Made by a program: the position numbers and the translations under genes. This document shows, piece after piece, positions 13,964-21,465 of a DNA stretch of 22,632 nt. The DNA comes from a virus. The notes beneath the pieces were generated by a model. That model had not been told where the DNA came from, made no database searches, and worked only from the letters and a program-made list of their open reading frames with translations. How positions within the stretch are numbered: the first letter of the stretch is position 1; every line of letters starts with the position of its first letter. Location of the stretch: the IMG/VR virus record IMGVR_UViG_3300045107_000090, positions 1-22,632 of that record; one strand, given 5' to 3'.

Positions 13964-14598
13964 GACGCGGCCCCCACCGCCTTGCGGATCCGCGCCAGGC
14001 CCCGCTCTCGCAGCTGGCAGACGCGGCTCGGGCTGACGCCGTGCCCGATCACGCGACCCCCGCGGCCACTGGAGAGCCGCGGCACGAGGCGATGCGCCTC
14101 GACGTCGGCCAGCCCCTCCATGGTCGTCAGCCGGACCACGGCCCGCTCCTGGAGCGTGGCGTGCCGCAGCAGCGTCTCCACCTCATCGCGGGCCTCGACG
14201 TGATCCGGCCCCGAGTCCTCGACGCCCAGGATGTCGGCCGCGAAGACGTCCCGACCGTCGTGCCTGTCCGGGAAAAGCACGCAGTCCAGCGAGTGGTGGG
14301 CGTGCCTTGCTCGCCGCGCCGCCTTGCCGCGCGCCTTGCGCTGGTCGACGTCGAGGGCGCGGGCCACCGCGCACGTCTTCGCGAACGTCCGCCAGGTTGC
14401 CGCCCCGCCGGGCCGGTACTCCTGAGCAAGCCGGACGCAGACCTCGCCGGCCAGGTCCGCGAAATCGGCTCGAAGCCGGGCCGGCAGCCGCGACGCCGCA
14501 TAACACTGGAGCTTCGCCCGCACCCACGGCAGGGCCTCGGTTGCCATCGCCCGCTGCTCCTCGGTCAGCGGCCTCCGGTACTGCTCCTTCCGGCTCAT
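13960..14598 (-). CDS. Sigma-70-family RNA polymerase sigma factor
   Basis: A 212-aa product from ATG 14598. Residues about 28-90 look like region 2 (LQCYAASRLPARLRADFADLAGEVCVRLAQEY, then WRTFAKTCAVARALDVDQRKARGK). A spacer of about 50 residues follows. Residues about 140-210 look like region 4 (VETLLRHATLQERAVVRLTTMEGLADVEAHRL ... GHGVSPSRVCQLRERGLARIRKAVG), with a helix-turn-helix ending typical of promoter -35 recognition. This is the two-domain layout of group 4 (ECF-like) factors. In a phage it could direct host RNA polymerase to late or lysogenic promoters. A seemingly inserted segment (VPRLSSGRGGRVI) breaks the region 4 helix-turn-helix, which is odd. No anti-sigma gene is recognisable next to it. 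Confidence 0.7.
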   Translation of the reverse strand: MSRKEQYRRPLTEEQRAMATEALPWVRAKLQCYAASRLPARLRADFADLAGEVCVRLAQEYRPGGAATWRTFAKTCAVARALDVDQRKARGKAARRARHAHHSLDCVLFPDRHDGRDVFAADILGVEDSGPDHVEARDEVETLLRHATLQERAVVRLTTMEGLADVEAHRLVPRLSSGRGGRVIGHGVSPSRVCQLRERGLARIRKAVGAAS

Positions 14599-14602
14599 GG
14601 CG

Positions 14603-15151
14603 TCACCCCTCTCCGTGTGTCAGGAAGAACGTCAACGCCGCCCGGTCGATCGGGTCCATGGCGCGGATCCGCTCGGCCAGGTCGAGCAACTCGGTCAGGT
14701 CCATCACTCGCCGTCGGCGGGTCCGCCGGGGCTCCACGCGCCCCGCGATCGCCGGCGGCTCGGGCTCGGGCTCGGGAGTCGGTTCCGGCTCCGGCTCCGG
14801 CGGCGGCAGGATGGGCGGCGACACCGGCCCCGGCCTGGGTGTCGACATGGGCGACGCGGCGGCGGGGGCCGGCTCCGGCACGGGGCGCAGGACCTGCGCC
14901 GCCTCGTCGCCGTCGACCCAGGTCACCGGCGCCGGCATCGGCTTCCGCTTCCAGTCGAAGTGGATGTTCGGCTTGCGCCTCGCCGCGGCCTTGGGCGGCT
15001 CGGGCCAGTGGCCCCGGAGCCTCGCCTCGCAGTACGCGGTATAGGCCTCCGACGTCGGCACCCCGGCGGCCTCGGCCGCGGCGACGTAGGTGACGGCCTG
15101 GCCGTCGGCGGCCAGCTTCCGGGCGGCCTCCAGCACGCGCTCGGCGCTCAT
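14603..15151 (-). CDS. Hypothetical protein with Pro/Glu-rich linker (182 aa)
   Basis: ATG 15151 overlaps the integrase stop (ATGA). Residues 1-48 look like a small helical, perhaps HTH, module (AERVLEAARKLAADGQAVTYVAAAEAAGVPTSEAYTAYCEARL). A basic segment RRKPNIHFDWKRKP follows. A long disordered linker contains alternating P-E-P-E runs (residues about 118-135). The C-terminal helix reads MDLTELLDLAERIRAMDPIDRAALTFFLTHGEG. The two small ordered ends joined by a rigid acidic linker suggest a tethering or regulatory protein. I do not recognise the family. Its place between integrase and sigma genes suggests a role in lysogeny control, which is inference. Confidence 0.55.
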   Translation of the reverse strand: MSAERVLEAARKLAADGQAVTYVAAAEAAGVPTSEAYTAYCEARLRGHWPEPPKAAARRKPNIHFDWKRKPMPAPVTWVDGDEAAQVLRPVPEPAPAAASPMSTPRPGPVSPPILPPPEPEPEPTPEPEPEPPAIAGRVEPRRTRRRRVMDLTELLDLAERIRAMDPIDRAALTFFLTHGEG

Positions 15152-16290
15152 GGTCGGTCCACTTCGATGGCCCGCCGCGCGTCCTCGTCGGGCAGGTCGC
15201 AGTAGCGGTCGAGCGTCAGCGTGATGGTCGAGTGTCGCGCCAGGCGCTGGACGGTCTTGGGGTTGACCCCCGACCGCACGAGCGCGGTGATGTAGCTATG
15301 CCGCAGCGCGTGGAAGTCGACGACGCGGCCCCGCGCGTCGCGCTCGGGGATGCCGGCGGCGGCCAGGTCGACGCGGAGCATCCGCACGGCCGACCACGGC
15401 AATGCAAAGACCGGCTCGCCGGCGGGCTTACCCGAGAGCCAACCCGAGAGCCAGGCCGCGAGGTCGCGGCGGATCGGCTGAGCGTCGTCGCGGCGGCGCT
15501 TGGAGTAGGCCGCGGCGACGACGACGCACGGCTCGGCGCCGTCGAGGCGGAAGCTCTCGGGGGTGAGGCTCCGCAGCTCGCGATCGCGGAAGCCGGTGCC
15601 CATCGCGACGCGGTAGAGCGCGGCCCGGTCGGGGCCGGGGATCGCCACGGCGAGATGGCGGCTCTTCCGCGGCCAGCCATGGATCGGCCGCCCGGCCTCG
15701 GCCGCGGCGAGCAGGCGGTCGATCTCCGCGGCGGAGAGCGCCCGGCGGACACGGCGGCGGTCGACCTTCTCGTTGTACGGCCGGAGCGCGGCAATCCCGG
15801 CCGGGACGACGGCGAGCCGGCCGCCACCGACCGCCCAGGCGAGGAACGCCTTGACGGCGGCCAGGGCGTGGTTGGCGGTGCGTGCCGAGCGTCGGGCGCG
15901 GAGCCGGCCCAGGGCCTCGGAGAGCCGGTCGACGGCCAGGTCGCCCAGCGTGGCGGCGCGGGCGTCCTCGAGCAGCCGCCCGGCGGCCGACGCGACGTGG
16001 GCGGCGTGCTTGGCCGTGTCGCCGCGGGCCACCAGTGCCCCCCGGTAGTCGGCCAGGTGGTCGGCGACCGGGCGGAGCGACTCCGCGCGGCGGCGCTCGA
16101 CGGCCGGGTCGACCAGCCCGGCGGCGATCGCCCGCTGCTCGTCCTCCAGCCGCCGGGCCAGGGCCTCCGACTGCGACTTGTCGACGAAGCCGGTCGACCA
16201 CCGCCGCCGGCCGTCGGCACCGCGGTACCAGACGCGCCAGCGCGTGCCCTTGCGGCGGCGCTCGTCAGGCGTCTTGTACACGCCGGGCAC
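15148..16290 (-). CDS. int: Tyrosine recombinase / phage integrase
   Basis: I choose GTG 16290 because GGAGGG lies eight bases upstream; the longer open frame upstream is shadow of the AlpA-like gene. The 380-aa product has an N-terminal arm-type region (KGTRWRVWYRGADGRRRWSTGF, 14-35) and a core-binding SAM-like domain (about 70-170, ADHLADYRGALVARG, TANHALAAVKAFLAWAV). The catalytic domain has R235 (TGFRDREL), K264 (YSKRRR), H327-x-x-R330 (HALRHS), H353 (ARHSTITLTLD) and nucleophile Y363 (DRYCDL). All active-site residues are present. It should integrate the phage at a tRNA-Lys gene, given the tRNA half about 3 kb away. It overlaps the upstream AlpA/Xis-like gene by 26 bases. Confidence 0.9.
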   Translation of the reverse strand: MPGVYKTPDERRRKGTRWRVWYRGADGRRRWSTGFVDKSQSEALARRLEDEQRAIAAGLVDPAVERRRAESLRPVADHLADYRGALVARGDTAKHAAHVASAAGRLLEDARAATLGDLAVDRLSEALGRLRARRSARTANHALAAVKAFLAWAVGGGRLAVVPAGIAALRPYNEKVDRRRVRRALSAAEIDRLLAAAEAGRPIHGWPRKSRHLAVAIPGPDRAALYRVAMGTGFRDRELRSLTPESFRLDGAEPCVVVAAAYSKRRRDDAQPIRRDLAAWLSGWLSGKPAGEPVFALPWSAVRMLRVDLAAAGIPERDARGRVVDFHALRHSYITALVRSGVNPKTVQRLARHSTITLTLDRYCDLPDEDARRAIEVDRP

Positions 16291-16555
16291 GGGTCCGACC
16301 CTCCAGCCAGGCGTTGTACGTCGACGCCCGCCACCGCGGGCGGCCGTTGAGGTCGGCGTCGGGCGCCGGGAAGGCCTCGCGGGCGCGGAGGTCGAAGAAC
16401 GTCCGCTTGCGGATCGCCAGCAGCGCGCAGAGCTGGTCGATCGACAGCAGCGGCTCGCAGCCGGCGGGCAGCTCGACCGGCGAGAGCCGGGGCAGCGACG
16501 CGCCGGAGGGTCTCGGCTTAGCCTTGGGCTTGGTCGGCACGACGGCGCTCTCCAT
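16265..16555 (-). CDS. AlpA/Xis-like helix-turn-helix protein
   Basis: A 96-aa product from ATG 16555. After a Lys/Pro-rich start comes EPLLSIDQLCALLAIRKRTFFDLRAREAFPAPDADLNGRPRWRASTYNAWLEG (about residues 34-88). This is the winged-helix pattern of AlpA and excisionase proteins: 'LS..ELA.LL.VS.RT......G..P.P...GR.RWR...I..WL'. Its 3' end overlaps the integrase start by 26 bases and its start lies within the preceding gene by 38 bases. Overlap with int is typical for xis-type directionality factors. It may therefore be the recombination directionality factor, a transcriptional regulator, or both. The 'GRPRW' wing is intact. Confidence 0.75.
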   Translation of the reverse strand: MESAVVPTKPKAKPRPSGASLPRLSPVELPAGCEPLLSIDQLCALLAIRKRTFFDLRAREAFPAPDADLNGRPRWRASTYNAWLEGRTRARRVQDA

Positions 16556-16709
16556 GAGGCGGACGCGGCTGGCGCGCCCGGACGACCTCGACGGTCAGGT
16601 TGCTCGACGCGCACCAGCCCTGCCGGAGCGCGTCCAGGTGGGTGAGGTAGCGGCCGGACTCAACCGGCTGGAGACGGCCGCAGTAGGGGCAGCGGAGGTG
16701 CTGGGTCAT
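16518..16709 (-). CDS. Small Cys/His protein, possible zinc-binding (63 aa)
   Basis: I choose ATG 16709, which overlaps the previous stop (ATGA). The longer frame upstream is shadow. The product starts MTQHLRCPYCGRLQPVESGRYLTHLDALRQGWC and has a basic C-terminal tail. A CPYC knuckle at 7-10 is followed by a His at 24 and a Cys at 33, so a one-zinc fold is possible though not a full classical ribbon. It overlaps the AlpA-like gene start by 38 bases. The function is unknown; nucleic-acid binding is a guess from the Arg-rich tail. Confidence 0.55.
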   Translation of the reverse strand: MTQHLRCPYCGRLQPVESGRYLTHLDALRQGWCASSNLTVEVVRARQPRPPHGERRRADQAQG

Positions 16710-16912
16710 CGAGGCAGCTCGTAGTAGGCATCGGGCCGAACGCCTTTCCACACCTCGACAGCCAGGCCGGCATCGACCAGTTGCTTGAGCCGTTTGCGGA
16801 CGACAGTTTTGCTCAGTTTGGTGGCGGAGCATATGTCACGCTCCTGATACGGACGGATCTTGCGCCGGATCGCGTTCAGGATGGTTTGCGACTTCTCGTC
16901 GACGCCTCTCAT
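16706..16912 (-). CDS. Winged-helix/HTH-like small protein (68 aa)
   Basis: ATG 16912 overlaps the stop of the RuvC-like gene by one base. The product reads MRGVDEKSQTILNAIRRKIRPYQERDICSATKLSKTVVRKRLKQLVDAGLAVEVWKGVRPDAYYELPR. The pattern of a helix, 'ERDICSATKLSKTVVRKRLKQLVDAGLA' (a helix-turn-helix followed by a recognition helix) and a two-strand wing ending YYEL is characteristic of MarR/ArsR-type winged helices cut to the minimum. DNA binding is inferred. It may regulate this operon. It is short but fully packed between coupled genes. Confidence 0.65.
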   Translation of the reverse strand: MRGVDEKSQTILNAIRRKIRPYQERDICSATKLSKTVVRKRLKQLVDAGLAVEVWKGVRPDAYYELPR

Positions 16913-17403
16913 CACGCCCTCCCCGCGAGCCGTTCGGCCCGACGCTGGTCCAGCCACCAGAGCCCGATCTCGATCGCGTCGGCGATGTCGCCGCCCTTGT
17001 CCGAGCCCTGGACGGCGCGGTAGGCGTCGCACCAGAGGCCCAGCGAGCGGGCGCGGTCGCGCTTCGTCCGGCCGGCCGTCCACTCCCGCTCGTTGACGAC
17101 GCGTGGCTCGCGGGCGTGCATCTGCACGGTCCGCCAGACCGCCCCCTGCGCCATGCCCAGCGCGGCGAGGCTCGATGCCCGCACCTTCCGGTACGTGAGG
17201 CCGGTGGTGACCTCGATGAGGACCTCGTCGCACAGGTGGCGGTCCAGCAGCTCGCCGACGCCGTCGCAGATCCTGGTGACGCGGGACCAGAATGGGCGGT
17301 GCTCGCCGGGCCGGATCACGCCCAGGTCATGCACCGTCGCGGACCCGTCGAGGATCGCCCAGCCGCACGCCGTCGAGCTGGGGTCGAGCGCGAGCACCCT
17401 CAT
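16912..17403 (-). CDS. RuvC-like Holliday junction resolvase
   Basis: A 163-aa product from ATG 17403, overlapping the csrA stop (ATGA). It has the RNase H-like fold signature of RuvC: D7 in VLALDPSSTACGWAI, E64 in VLIEVTTG, and D139 and D142 in KGGDIADAIEIGLWW. These are the four acidic residues that coordinate the metal ions. The length agrees with cellular RuvC (about 170 aa). In phages such enzymes resolve branched replication intermediates before packaging. It shares an operon with a primase, a helicase and an ssDNA-binding-like protein. RuvC-like phage enzymes of this type often have relaxed sequence specificity; that cannot be seen here. Confidence 0.8.
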   Translation of the reverse strand: MRVLALDPSSTACGWAILDGSATVHDLGVIRPGEHRPFWSRVTRICDGVGELLDRHLCDEVLIEVTTGLTYRKVRASSLAALGMAQGAVWRTVQMHAREPRVVNEREWTAGRTKRDRARSLGLWCDAYRAVQGSDKGGDIADAIEIGLWWLDQRRAERLAGRA

Positions 17404-17588
17404 GACTCGCCCCCCGCCTCGCCCTTGCGGCGTCGTTCGGAGACCTCGGAGCGATCGATCGTGATCTCCCGGGGCGCGGTGAAGCCGAGCTTGACCTTGC
17501 GCTGGGTCCAGTTGACCTCGACGACCTCGACCAGCACCTTGCCGTCGATCACCACCGCCTCGCCGATGCGTCGATTCAGGACGAGCAT
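17400..17588 (-). CDS. csrA: Carbon storage regulator CsrA
   Basis: A 62-aa product from ATG 17588. MLVLNRRIGEAVVIDGKVLVEVVEVNWTQRKVKLGFTAPREITIDRSEV matches the CsrA fold across its length: start MLVLxR, the R7/G9/E10 segment, and APREITIDRSEV, equivalent to APKEVSVHREEI of E. coli with the RNA-contacting Arg kept. CsrA is a dimeric RNA-binding protein that recognises GGA in leaders and represses or activates translation. Here it sits between the DUF5131-like gene (13-base overlap) and the ruvC-like gene (ATGA overlap), all inside a phage early operon. The insert WTQRK replaces the usual KGNQ turn. A role in reprogramming host or phage mRNA translation is inferred. Confidence 0.9.
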   Translation of the reverse strand: MLVLNRRIGEAVVIDGKVLVEVVEVNWTQRKVKLGFTAPREITIDRSEVSERRRKGEAGGES

Positions 17589-18520
17589 GGGTCCGTCACT
17601 CCGTGATGGGACGATGCGACTCGTTCGCGGTCAGGGAACTCACGCACGCGCAGGTCGGCGGGCCATTCGGCCGGGTCGCCGCCCTTCGGGTCGCGGAGCG
17701 CGACAGGCCTTGTCGGGTCGCCCGGTCGGCCATCGAACCGGAATGGCCGCGAGCCCAACTGCTTGACGAACGGGGCGGCCCCGCCGAGGCGACATTGCCC
17801 GATGACGTCCCGGGCCGCCTCGACGTTGAACGGCCGGGCCTTCGGGCCGCTCTCGCCGCCGACCACGATCCAGTCCAGGCCCGGCATCCAGGGCGACCAG
17901 TCGACGGCGTCGAGGGCCGGCTCATAGCTCACCCACCGCACCGCCGCCGGGGTGTCGAGCAGGATGGGCACCCGTTCGTTGGCCCGGGCCTGGTCTTCGA
18001 CGCTCACGCCCAGCCAGACGTTCGGCGGGAAGGCGCGGCCCGACGGCTCACTACCTTGAAGCCAATCAACCGCGTTCCACCGCGGCCCGGTGAACGGGCC
18101 GGCAGTGCCGCGCCGCGGCATGGCGTCTACGGTGTCCCGCATGACCTTTCGCCACGTCCCGGGCCGCTTGGTCAAGAGCAGCCAATCGAGGTTTGGTGTC
18201 GCGTCGATCAGGGTGAACAGGCGGCCCCGGGGGGCAGCTAGCTCAGGCCGATCCTCAAACACGTCGGCGAGCGACGCGCAGAACACCCGCCGCCGCACGC
18301 CGGCCCGGGCCGCGGCCCGGTCCCAGGCCATCGGCTGCCGCCAGTAGCTCTCAGCGGCGATCACCCGCCGGCCGTCGGGTCCCCACTCGCCCAGCACCGC
18401 CGGGTTGCGGTGCGACCACGCCTCGGCGTAGCAATGCGCACAGCCGGGGCTGATCTTCACGCAGCCGCGCCAGGGGTTGAACGTGTGGTCACACCACGGG
18501 ATCTTCGTCTCGGTCGCCAT
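17576..18520 (-). CDS. Phage Gp37/Gp68 family protein (DUF5131-like)
   Basis: ATG 18520 has GGAGGA about five bases upstream; the long open frame beyond it is shadow of the primase gene. The 314-aa product starts METKIPW-like: TKIPWCDHTFNPWRGCVKISPGCAHCYAE. Cys20, Cys27 and Cys30 (CX6CX2C) are the signature of the DUF5131/Gp37-Gp68 family, thought to be radical SAM-like iron-sulfur proteins. Further segments are RRRVFCASLADVFED, LDWLLLTKRPGTW, NVWLGVSVEDQARANERVPILLDTP, RWVSYEPALDAVD, LDWIVVGGESGPKARPF and APFVKQLGSRPF, all typical for the family. The enzymatic activity is not established for the family. It is often found in mycobacteriophage and planctomycete phage replication regions. It overlaps csrA by 13 bases. 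Confidence 0.85.
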   Translation of the reverse strand: MATETKIPWCDHTFNPWRGCVKISPGCAHCYAEAWSHRNPAVLGEWGPDGRRVIAAESYWRQPMAWDRAAARAGVRRRVFCASLADVFEDRPELAAPRGRLFTLIDATPNLDWLLLTKRPGTWRKVMRDTVDAMPRRGTAGPFTGPRWNAVDWLQGSEPSGRAFPPNVWLGVSVEDQARANERVPILLDTPAAVRWVSYEPALDAVDWSPWMPGLDWIVVGGESGPKARPFNVEAARDVIGQCRLGGAAPFVKQLGSRPFRFDGRPGDPTRPVALRDPKGGDPAEWPADLRVREFPDRERVASSHHGVTDPCSS

Positions 18521-18552
18521 CAGGGTCCTCCTTCCAGCCTCGGCTGAAGTCC

Positions 18553-21162
18553 TCAGAACGCCACGTCGTCCTCGTCCACGGCCAGGCGGACGCCCACGAG
18601 CCAGCGGAGCCGATGTCCGCCCAGCTGCTGCCGCTGCATCGTGATCGACTCGCAGGCGGCGTAGAGCTGACGGCAGAAGCCGGCGGCGTCGCCCGGGTGG
18701 TCGCGCCCGACCGACTCGCACCACGTCTTCCAGGCGTCGTAGAGGTCCTTGACCGGGACGCGGCAGTCGGGGCCCAGCTCGCACTTCTCGGCCAGGAACG
18801 CCCCGACCGGGTTGGTGAGCCGCTCGAACTCCTCGAGCAGCTCGCGCCCGCTCTGCGGCTGGAGCAGGCGCCCCTCGGACCGCAAGTCGCGCCAGCCCTC
18901 GACGGCCCAGGCCAGGATCGACGGCAGCTCGGCCAGCAGACGGCCGAGCAGGCCCCGGTCCTCGCGGCCCTGGAACGATTTCGTCAGCCGCAGGACGATC
19001 AGGCGGCCGGCCATCGCCCCGGAGTAGTCCGAGAGCCTGGGCAGCTCGTTGCCCAGCAGCACGAACCGCGTCCGCAGGACGCCGTGCCAGTAGCTGATCC
19101 CCTTGCGGTCGATCGACTGCGGGTCCTCGCCGGAGATCGACAGCAGCCGCTCGACGATCGCCTGGGCGTCGGACCGCCCCGTCAGGCGGCTCTCGGGGAC
19201 GGCGGCGAGCGTCTTGCCGATCAGCGGCTGGAGCCCGAACTGGGTGCCCAGGGCCGAGAGCGTCGGGGCGGCGACGTTGGACTCGCCCACGAGCTGGCGC
19301 AGCACGCGGACGATCGTGCCCTTGCCGGATCGCCGGGGCCCGACGACGAGCAGGATCTTCTGCTGGTCGGTCGCGCTGGTGAGGAGGTAGCCGAACCACT
19401 GCCGCAGGGCGCGGATCGACTCGGGATCGTCGCCCCAGACGGCGTCGAGGAAGTCGAGCCAGGCCCGCGGCGACGGGGCGGCCGGGTCGAACGGGTAGCG
19501 CAGGGCGGTCGGCGTGAACAGCCGCGGCGTCGAGGGCCGCACGGCCGGCCCGGACCCATCCAGGAGCGCCGGCAGGCTGACGACGCCGGACGCGGTGTTC
19601 AGGACCGCGCCGGGGTCGGGGTCGGGGTCGTCGGCGGCCGTCGGGGGTAGCCAGGCCGGCTGCTCGGGCACGTCGGCCAGGTCGACCTGCACCAGCCCCT
19701 GCAGGGCCAGGGCGACGTTGGAAACGAGCGCCCGCGAGACCTTCCCGCCGCCGGAGCGATCGAGCTCGGCCCGGCAGTGGCCGGCCAGGCGCCCCGCCAG
19801 CTCGCGGTCGCTCGTCGGCGCCCAGCGTCGACCGCGCCAGACGTGCCACTCGTCGTTCCACCAGCGGATCGTCGGGCCGTCGGCATGGCGGTGCCGGGCC
19901 TCGAGGAACGACCGGGCCAGGCGGTGCGGATCGTCCGGCCTCGCCGCGTCGTCGTCGCTCCTGGACCGGGACGCCCGCCCGTTCGTCTTCGCCTCGCCGT
20001 TGCCGACGTGCGAGAGGTTTCGCGCCTTGCCGGCCGTCTTCCGTCGGGCCGAGCGGAGCGTCGCGGCGATGCCGGCCAGGCCGCAGTTCGGGTCGACGTC
20101 GAGCCCGGCGCGGCAGGCCGCGGCGGTCAGGGCCCGCTCGACGTCGGGCCAGGACAGCGCGCCCGCCTCGGCCAGTTCGTGGAGCGCGGCGGCGGAGCGG
20201 AAGAGCTGTGCGTTGCGGTCGCCGCTCGGGGCGGTCTCGACGCGGAGGACCTCCTCGGCGACCGCCGCCTCGGCGTAGGCCCGACGCGGGTCGGGGGCGC
20301 TCTCGCGGGCCACCAGCCGGCCGCCGGGGTGCTCGTGCGGTCGTCCGTTGACCTCCCCGGCGGCCGGCTGGCCAGTCTCCCTGGACTCGGACGGCGCCAG
20401 GGCGGCCACCGCCTCGATCCGACCCCGATCGACGACGACCAGGTCGGCGGGCACCTCGAGGATCGCCGAGACGCGATGCGGGAACTCCTCGGAATGCTCG
20501 CCGGTCCGCGCCACTGTGCCGTAGACCTTCGTGAGCCGGTCGGCGTTGGCGATGTTGGAGTCGATCCGGCAGACCTCCTCGTCGCCGAACCGGTGATGCA
20601 GCGCCCGCAGGACGTCGCGGACCAGCTGATAGGCGGCCGGGTCGTTGGGCAGGTCGATCCGCCACAGGGCGTGGTAGCCGTTGCCGCTGTCGGCCAGGAT
20701 CGGGGCGGGCCAGCCGTGCTCCTCGCGGAGCCAGCGGATCGCGCGGCGGGCGACGACGCGGCATTCCTGTTTCTCGGCGTCGGAGGCGGACCGCTCGCCG
20801 TGGCCCCGCGGCGTGTCGAAGTCGCCGAACAGCCAGCGGCGGCAGGCGATCAGGTCGGCCCGCGCGCTGCCCATCCCGACCGTTGTCAGCACGGGGTTCA
20901 GGGTCGCGTAGACGCCCGCCGCCCTCGGCGAGAGCTCGCGGGCGCGGCGGGCGAGCTGCGTCAGGCCCTGCTCATCCGGCGCGTAGATCTGGCTCTCGTT
21001 CGGGCTCTTGCCCGCCGTGACGCGGCGGACCTGGAAGGCTCGCAGGTTCACGAGGCCCGGTTGCCCCTCGTAGAGCAGCTTCAGCCACGCGACCATCGTG
21101 GCCAGCGGCGCGGGCTTTGGCCCCGCCGGCTCCTCGTCGAGCTCTCGGACGATCAGTGCCAT
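18553..21162 (-). CDS. Primase-helicase (AEP-like N-terminus, D5/P4-type SF3 helicase C-terminus)
   Basis: An 869-aa product from ATG 21162. Residues about 80-220 have an archaeo-eukaryotic-type primase layout: AAGVYATLNPVL, a D-F-D pair at 114-116 (FGDFDTPRG), LADSGNGYHALWRIDLP at about 157-172 and CRIDSNIANADRLTKVYGT. A Ser/Arg-rich linker follows at about 260-420. The C-terminal half carries the D5-type domain and SF3 helicase: Walker A GPRRSGKGT at about 608-616, then FGLQPLIGKTLAAVPE, GVLRTRFVLLGNELPRLSD and GAMAGRLIVLRLTKSF. It should prime and unwind phage DNA at the origin. It ends DEDDVAF, an acidic tip resembling SSB tails. It is the largest gene in the operon and is preceded by a 180-base gap. 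Confidence 0.85.
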   Translation of the reverse strand: MALIVRELDEEPAGPKPAPLATMVAWLKLLYEGQPGLVNLRAFQVRRVTAGKSPNESQIYAPDEQGLTQLARRARELSPRAAGVYATLNPVLTTVGMGSARADLIACRRWLFGDFDTPRGHGERSASDAEKQECRVVARRAIRWLREEHGWPAPILADSGNGYHALWRIDLPNDPAAYQLVRDVLRALHHRFGDEEVCRIDSNIANADRLTKVYGTVARTGEHSEEFPHRVSAILEVPADLVVVDRGRIEAVAALAPSESRETGQPAAGEVNGRPHEHPGGRLVARESAPDPRRAYAEAAVAEEVLRVETAPSGDRNAQLFRSAAALHELAEAGALSWPDVERALTAAACRAGLDVDPNCGLAGIAATLRSARRKTAGKARNLSHVGNGEAKTNGRASRSRSDDDAARPDDPHRLARSFLEARHRHADGPTIRWWNDEWHVWRGRRWAPTSDRELAGRLAGHCRAELDRSGGGKVSRALVSNVALALQGLVQVDLADVPEQPAWLPPTAADDPDPDPGAVLNTASGVVSLPALLDGSGPAVRPSTPRLFTPTALRYPFDPAAPSPRAWLDFLDAVWGDDPESIRALRQWFGYLLTSATDQQKILLVVGPRRSGKGTIVRVLRQLVGESNVAAPTLSALGTQFGLQPLIGKTLAAVPESRLTGRSDAQAIVERLLSISGEDPQSIDRKGISYWHGVLRTRFVLLGNELPRLSDYSGAMAGRLIVLRLTKSFQGREDRGLLGRLLAELPSILAWAVEGWRDLRSEGRLLQPQSGRELLEEFERLTNPVGAFLAEKCELGPDCRVPVKDLYDAWKTWCESVGRDHPGDAAGFCRQLYAACESITMQRQQLGGHRLRWLVGVRLAVDEDDVAF

Positions 21163-21342
21163 GGGATCGGCGGTTCCGCTGTCGCCAGGATTGGAGGGAT
21201 GCCGGGGGCCTGGGCGAGGTCAGAACCCATCCCCCGGCTGCGGCGGTTGACAGGGACGGGGGGAGTCCGGTCACAAGCCTCCCCCCTGCCCTCGCCCGGC
21301 GGCCACTCGCCGCTGACGCCGATGCCGGGCTACCGCGGTGCT
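21163..21342. other. 180-bp non-coding gap upstream of the primase-helicase gene
   Basis: The gap between the zinc-ribbon stop and the primase ATG contains no convincing gene. It is C- and G-run-rich (a run of six C or G near 21258-21262 and 21286-21291). No clear promoter is seen. An origin or transcript break before the primase is possible, but I see no repeats or AT-rich unwinding element. Confidence 0.45.
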
Positions 21343-21465
21343 TCAGAAGCCGGCCCCGCAGTTCGCGCAGGACAGGCCCGACGGCGACCTGAGCCATCGG
21401 GAGCCGTGACAGGCGGGGCAGCGGATCGCGCCCCGGGTCGAGATGACGACGTCAAAAGGGGACAT
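21343..21465 (-). CDS. 40-aa zinc-ribbon protein
   Basis: I choose ATG 21465 because GGAGGTGA lies about five bases upstream; the frame beyond is shadow of the upstream gene. The product MSPFDVVISTRGAIRCPACHGSRWLRSPSGLSCANCGAGF has two knuckles, CPAC (16-19) and CANC (33-36), with 13 residues between them. That is the layout of a one-zinc ribbon. It starts inside the end of the ssDNA-binding-like gene (overlap 14 bases). Role unknown; nucleic-acid or protein contact in the replication complex is plausible. Confidence 0.65.
   Translation of the reverse strand: MSPFDVVISTRGAIRCPACHGSRWLRSPSGLSCANCGAGF

Noticed and set aside
17576-20764. Very long 1062-aa open frame on the minus strand
   Set aside because: Only the last 314 residues (from 18520) are a real protein with a ribosome binding site; the rest is an Arg/Pro/Gly-rich shadow of the primase-helicase gene.
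21247-21252. TTGACA as a promoter -35 box
   Set aside because: No -10-like sequence lies 16-18 bases downstream and it points away from the minus-strand genes.
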